From an uncultured Holophagaceae bacterium (lineage in GTDB: Bacteria > Acidobacteriota > Holophagae > Holophagales > Holophagaceae), in contig CAIYNT010000246.1 of the NCBI GenBank assembly GCA_903927605.1, forward strand, positions 1 through 9,307: 9,307 bases of DNA, written 5' to 3'. The notes beneath the pieces were generated by a model. It searched no databases, was not told the origin of the DNA, and saw nothing but the letters and a program-made list of their open reading frames with translations. Of the stretch, positions 6,495-9,307 are shown piece after piece. Both the position numbers and the translations under genes were made by a program. Position 1 is the first letter of the stretch; each line of letters opens with the position of its first letter.

Positions 6495-6661
6495 AAAATG
6501 GAAAGATCATTTTCTGATCACTATTTGTCACGAACTTGCAACCTGTTAGTGCCGAATTTTTCAACATTACTTATAGTGCTGTAATCTACATTCCAAAGAG
6601 CCACTGCCCCCAGGGACCTTGACCAGCAGCCTGGCCCGTATTCCCAAATTCTCAGCGCCTA

Positions 6662-6696
6662 ACCCGGATGAATACCAGGCCTTTAAGGCCCCGGGT
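6662..6696. repeat. nested inverted repeats in the intergenic stretch
   Basis: An outer pair ACCCGG (6662-6667) and CCGGGT (6691-6696) encloses an inner palindrome GGCCTTTAAGGCC (6678-6690) with one central base. An alternative outer pair is GGATGA (6666-6671) with TCATCC (6696-6701). Read as RNA the inner part gives a 5-bp stem with a 3-base loop. No T-run follows on either strand, so it is not a standard terminator. Confidence 0.55.
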
Positions 6697-6741
6697 CATC
6701 CTTCCTGCAGAGCGTTGCCTGGGCCTGGGGCCAGGAGGTCG

Positions 6742-6761
6742 TTCCCGAGATAATTCCCGAG
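6742..6761. repeat. 8-bp direct repeat TTCCCGAG
   Basis: Two exact copies of TTCCCGAG, at 6742-6749 and 6754-6761, separated by ATAA. The 12-bp period is a little over one helical turn. Could be a protein-binding site, or chance. Confidence 0.5.
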
Positions 6762-6795
6762 CACGTCTCTTAGAAGCCCGGCCATCCAAAGCCAG

Positions 6796-7302
6796 TCACG
6801 CGGCACTGGCCCGCTTCAGGAGTTCCTCGAACTGTTCAAAGAGGTGGGCACGCGGTCCTTTGGGTTGACGCTTCAGCACCATCCCGGCCTGCTCTGGGGT
6901 GCGTCCGCCCTTGGCCTGGTTGCAGGTCAGACAGCAACCGACCAGGTTCTGCCAAGTGGTGGACCCTCCCTGGCAGAGCGGTACCACATGATCCACCGTG
7001 GTGGCTTTTTTCTGGCATCCCTCGTACTGGCAAAGGTAGTGGTCGCGGCGGAGGACCCGTCGCTCCAGACGACCCAAGAGCAGTTTGGAATCGCTGCAGG
7101 CCTGGACGTGGGGGAAAATGATCAGTTCCAGCCGCCCTTCCAGGTTCACATGGCGCTCGAAAGTAGCCGGGTTTAAAACGTGGGCCCGGCCTGACACGAC
7201 AGCACACAAGGCACGACGGCGACTGACCTCCTGCATAGGAACATAGTTCCGGTCCACGGCGATCACCTCGCCGATCCCGTGCCGTTCCCTTCCCTTCAGC
7301 AT
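6796..7302 (-). CDS. HNH-family protein (HNH endonuclease fold)
   Basis: A 168-residue member of the widespread bacterial family with an N-terminal strand-helix module (about 11-66: VIAVDRNYVPMQEVSRRRAL, then GRAHVLN) and a C-terminal HNH domain (about 84-140). The HNH part shows a zinc site from Cys91 and Cys96 plus Cys124 and Cys127 (CLTC), the core Asp104-His105 in TVDHVVP, Asn119 in WQNL, and Asn128 at the third position, then KGGRTPEQAG. The metal-binding cysteines and core His are intact. The ATG at 7302 gives the family's usual N-terminus; a GGGGGTGAG just before it may be the ribosome site. It lies 54 bp after rmuC, same strand, so is likely co-transcribed. The biological role of this stand-alone family is not established; it is not evidence of restriction or defence by itself. 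Confidence 0.85.
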   Translation of the reverse strand: MLKGRERHGIGEVIAVDRNYVPMQEVSRRRALCAVVSGRAHVLNPATFERHVNLEGRLELIIFPHVQACSDSKLLLGRLERRVLRRDHYLCQYEGCQKKATTVDHVVPLCQGGSTTWQNLVGCCLTCNQAKGGRTPEQAGMVLKRQPKGPRAHLFEQFEELLKRASAA

Positions 7303-7356
7303 CTCACCCCCGGGTTGGCCCGAATCCTAAGGCATTCTCCCGAATTGTGAAGCGAA

Positions 7357-8628
7357 TTATTCCTGGCGGTACGGACCTGGGAGGGCTGCTGGGGTCTCCT
7401 CTTCCGATAGGACCTCGACCCCTGCCAGTCGCTTCTCCATGAGTTCTTTCCGTTTGGAGACATCCCCCAGCTTGGAGCTGGCTTCGTCCAGTTTTTTCTG
7501 GACCACGGCCAAGGACTCTCCGAATTTCCCGAATTCGGCCTTCACGTGGCCCAGCAGCTTCCAAACCTCGCCACTTTGCTTGGTGATGGCCAGGGTCTTG
7601 AACCCCACCTGGAGACTGTTGAGGAAGGCCGTGAGGGTGGTGGGTCCGACAAAAGTGACCTTGCACTCCCGTTGAAGCCTTTCCAGTAGGCCCGGCCGAC
7701 GCAGGGCCTCGGCGTACAGGCCTTCGAAGGGCAGAAAGAGAAGGGCGAAATCGGTGCTGTAGGGCGGAGCGATGTACTTGTCGCGGATATCCCGGGCCTG
7801 CGAGAGCAGACGGGCCTCAAGAGCCCTGCCGGCCACGTCCACGGCAGCGAGGTCGCCGACTTCGTAGGCTTCCATGAGCCGCTGGTAGTCCTCCAGGGGA
7901 AACTTCGCGTCGATGGGCAGCCAGACGGTGCCGCCTTCTTCGGGTCCCGGCAGCTTCACCGCAAACTCCACCACTTCGGGGGAGCGAGGCCGGATCTTCA
8001 CGTTGGACGCATACTGCCCGGCGGACAGGAACTGCTCCAGCAGCGCGCCCAACTGGGCCTCGCCAAGCACTCCACGGATCTTCACATTGGTCAGGGCCCG
8101 CTTCAGGCCGCCTACATCCTGGGCCAGGGTCTGCATCTCCCCTAAACCCTTTTGAACCTGTTCGAGCCGCTGCGCCACCAGGTTGAAGCTTTCCCCGAGA
8201 CGCTTCTCCAGCGCCTCGTGCAGCTTCTCATCCACGGTGTGCCGGATCTGTTCGAGGCGGTCCTCGTTCGATTTCTGGATGGCTTCGAGACGCTTCTCCA
8301 CCTGCTGCTGGACCTGGTTGAGTTGAACGGCCTGCTCTTCCCGGGAAGCTCTCAGGGCGTCCTGGGTGGCCGCAGCGAGGAGCCGAAACCCTTCTGCCAG
8401 TTTTTCGGCCTGGGCCGTCTTGAGTTCCCCGAGTTCGGCCATCAGAGGCCGCAGCTGGGAGACCAGTGCTTGCTGCGATTCGACCCGATCCCGTGAGGCC
8501 AGATCCTCTGTGTGGCGTCGCAGAGCCTCAAAGGGCGCCGGATCCGATGCCCTCCTTCGGAGCCCGGCCCACACGGCAAGGGCCGCCAGAAGACAGGTGA
8601 GCAGGGAAAGGCTGAGGAGCAGGCTCAT
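7357..8628 (-). CDS. rmuC: DNA recombination protein RmuC homologue
   Basis: RmuC-family protein, 423 residues. In E. coli, loss of RmuC raises inversions at short inverted repeats; the fold has a predicted nuclease-like (PD-(D/E)xK-type) core. Layout: an N-terminal membrane helix (about 2-22, then RRR), a long charged coiled coil (about 35-180, repeated EKRLE/DEKL patterns), then the RmuC domain (about 178-400) with TNVKIRGVLGE (180-190), LPIDAKFP (237-244, Asp240 and Lys242), PPYSTDFALLFLPFEGLYAEAL (288-309) and GPTTLTAFLNSLQVGFKTLAI (328-348). A short Pro-rich tail follows. The ATG at 8628 is preferred over an upstream in-frame start at 8739 because the latter would overlap tsaE and destroy the membrane-helix start. 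It begins 7 bp after the tsaE stop with a poor ribosome site, suggesting re-initiation. Confidence 0.93.
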   Translation of the reverse strand: MSLLLSLSLLTCLLAALAVWAGLRRRASDPAPFEALRRHTEDLASRDRVESQQALVSQLRPLMAELGELKTAQAEKLAEGFRLLAAATQDALRASREEQAVQLNQVQQQVEKRLEAIQKSNEDRLEQIRHTVDEKLHEALEKRLGESFNLVAQRLEQVQKGLGEMQTLAQDVGGLKRALTNVKIRGVLGEAQLGALLEQFLSAGQYASNVKIRPRSPEVVEFAVKLPGPEEGGTVWLPIDAKFPLEDYQRLMEAYEVGDLAAVDVAGRALEARLLSQARDIRDKYIAPPYSTDFALLFLPFEGLYAEALRRPGLLERLQRECKVTFVGPTTLTAFLNSLQVGFKTLAITKQSGEVWKLLGHVKAEFGKFGESLAVVQKKLDEASSKLGDVSKRKELMEKRLAGVEVLSEEETPAALPGPYRQE

Positions 8629-8635
8629 GTATCCA

Positions 8636-9070
8636 TCATCGCTCGGTGGGCTTGCCAGGCAGTGTCCATTTCGCCCAGCGGCCGTCGCCATCGGTCTCGA
8701 TCCACAAATGGGCCACCCAGACTGTGGGCCATGGACCATCTTCGCCAGCCCATTCGACGACCAGCCGGTCGGTGGCGGTGATGTACTCCTCTAGCCCCAG
8801 CGACCACACGCCTTTCGGCCCCGGCCGGTAGAGATCCAGATGGAAGACCCGCCCGGCAGGGTGGCCGTAACGGTGCAACACCGCGTAAGTCGGCGAAGCC
8901 ACGTCGTCGGGGTCACCTCCAAGTCCCCGGACGAAGCCGCGGGTCCAGGTGGTCTTGCCTGCACCCAGGTCGCCGTGCAGCAACCAGGTCCCACCTGGCG
9001 GTGTGATCCTGGACAGGGCCTCGCCCAAGGCCTCCGTGGCGGTGTCGTCGGACAGGAAGGACTCAGGCAC
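8636..9070 (-). CDS. tsaE: tRNA t6A biosynthesis ATPase TsaE
   Basis: P-loop ATPase of the TsaBDE complex, which with TsaC makes N6-threonylcarbamoyladenosine at position 37 of ANN-decoding tRNAs. The 144-residue product has the Walker A GDLGAGKT (33-40), the family SPTY motif (59-62), HLDLYR (77-82) with Asp79 as probable magnesium ligand, GLEEY (92-96), and VVEW (104-107) with Glu106. Length is normal (about 140-160). The start is the GTG at 9070, which overlaps the end of nnrD by 8 bp; GGAA lies about 7 bases before it. The open frame continues further upstream, but that part is the shadow of nnrD. Adjacency to nnrD is common in bacteria, including E. coli. Confidence 0.94.
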   Translation of the reverse strand: MPESFLSDDTATEALGEALSRITPPGGTWLLHGDLGAGKTTWTRGFVRGLGGDPDDVASPTYAVLHRYGHPAGRVFHLDLYRPGPKGVWSLGLEEYITATDRLVVEWAGEDGPWPTVWVAHLWIETDGDGRWAKWTLPGKPTER

Positions 9071-9307
9071 GCAACAATTCCGGCAGCAACCCGGCCAGAT
9101 CCCGGGGGAGGAGGCCAGCGCCGGGAAGACGGTCCGCCGCGGCACCGTGGAACCAGGCCGCCGTGGCCACCGCCTCCCGCATGGGCAGGCCCTGGGCGCG
9201 GAATCCGGCCACCATGCCCGCCAGCAGATCGCCGCTGCCACCGGTGGCCATGCCGGGGTGGCCCGTGGGATTGATCCAGAGATCCTCGCTGGCGCCGCCG
9301 GCAATGA
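9063..9307 (-). CDS. nnrD: NAD(P)H-hydrate dehydratase, 3' part only
   Basis: C-terminal end of the ADP/ATP-dependent (S)-NAD(P)HX dehydratase, a ribokinase-fold repair enzyme for hydrated nicotinamide cofactors. About 80 residues are present; the rest lies right of the window. The visible frame reads INPTGHPGMATGGSGDLLAG, the family signature, with GSGD supplying the anion hole and catalytic Asp, followed by the typical AQG-like turn (FRAQGL) and HGAAAD helix. In many bacteria this domain is fused behind an NnrE epimerase domain; that cannot be judged here. It ends in a TGA at 9065-9063 after LLRA, 8 bp inside tsaE. Confidence 0.92.
   Translation of the reverse strand, partial: IAGGASEDLWINPTGHPGMATGGSGDLLAGMVAGFRAQGLPMREAVATAAWFHGAAADRLPGAGLLPRDLAGLLPELLRA

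Larger units (their letters stand above)
6455..6795. other. 341-bp intergenic stretch without a convincing gene
   Basis: From 6455 to about 6600 the sequence is AT-rich and holds the pepA RBS and candidate -10 box. From about 6600 to 6795 it is GC-rich and holds short inverted and direct repeats, reported separately, but no coding pattern. The one plus-strand open frame running into it (from 6668) is antisense to the HNH gene, is arginine-rich and has no domain. No tRNA or recognisable RNA fold was found by eye. Confidence 0.6.

Noticed and set aside
6455..6795. tRNA, riboswitch or CRISPR array in the intergenic gap
   Set aside because: No cloverleaf arms with a T-loop, no recognisable aptamer core and no regularly spaced repeats were found by eye.
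6791..6810. GCCAGT/ACTGGC stem at the HNH stop as a terminator
   Set aside because: Only 6 bp with an 8-base loop and no T-run on the minus strand; kept only as part of the repeat cluster.
6668..6868. Plus-strand 66-residue open frame in the intergenic stretch
   Set aside because: Arginine-rich, antisense to the HNH gene in its second half, no ribosome site or domain.
8190..8300. Repeated GAGACGCTTCTCCA segments within rmuC as a DNA repeat element
   Set aside because: They encode the recurring EKRL heptad-like pattern of the coiled coil, so they are explained by the protein.
6796..8628. rmuC plus HNH as a phage-defence system
   Set aside because: Both families are widespread in core genomes, the flanking genes are housekeeping, and there are no mobile-element or defence-associated neighbours.
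8629..8739. Longer rmuC start at 8739
   Set aside because: The added 37 residues are a tsaE shadow, and the membrane helix begins naturally at the ATG at 8628.
9071..9304. N-terminal extension of the tsaE frame upstream of 9070
   Set aside because: It is a Pro/Arg/Trp-rich shadow of nnrD, whose own frame carries the conserved INPTG and GGSGD motifs.

Overview
The window is GC-rich, densely coding bacterial chromosome with short or overlapping gene junctions and housekeeping content. There are no phage, transposon, plasmid, rRNA, tRNA or CRISPR signals. The gene mix suggests a Gram-negative bacterium with an outer membrane: MEP isoprenoid pathway, a CsgG-like secreted protein, a lipoprotein, and a cytosolic FHA-GAF histidine kinase. 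The overall flavour resembles Acidobacteriota (Holophagae such as Geothrix or Holophaga). That placement is an impression from protein character and is low confidence.

Layout. (1) 2-3762, plus strand: a tight five-gene run of FHA-GAF sensor histidine kinase, ispF, a small PEGA-like lipoprotein, a [2Fe-2S] ferredoxin and a membrane-anchored alpha/beta hydrolase. Two junctions are GTGA start/stop overlaps, so at least those pairs are probably translationally coupled. The promoter lies left of the window. (2) 3770-4833, minus strand: an HU/IHF-type DNA-bending protein followed by a CsgG-like exported protein, convergent with group 1 across 7 bp. A strong hairpin inside the 3' end of the hydrolase gene probably ends transcription from one or both sides. 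A candidate sigma70-type promoter precedes the HU gene. (3) 4982-6454, minus strand: pepA (M17 leucyl aminopeptidase), apparently monocistronic, with a good ribosome binding site, a candidate -10 box and a textbook intrinsic terminator. (4) 6455-6795: 341 bp without a convincing gene. The half next to pepA is AT-rich and promoter-like; the other half has several small inverted and direct repeats. (5) 6796-9307, minus strand: nnrD (3' part only), tsaE, rmuC and an HNH-family protein in one direction. nnrD and tsaE overlap by 8 bp and tsaE and rmuC are 7 bp apart.

How the genes may work together. IspF makes the cyclodiphosphate that the iron-sulfur enzymes IspG and IspH later reduce, so a ferredoxin in the same run is a plausible electron donor; this is inference. 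NnrD (metabolite repair) next to TsaE (tRNA t6A synthesis) is a widespread bacterial arrangement. RmuC and the HNH protein both look nuclease-related, but nothing here shows a defence system. I see no clear undescribed system. The most curious points are the mixed signalling/isoprenoid/redox/lipoprotein run, the CsgG-like protein without a lipidation cysteine paired with a nucleoid protein, and the structured intergenic stretch beside the HNH gene.
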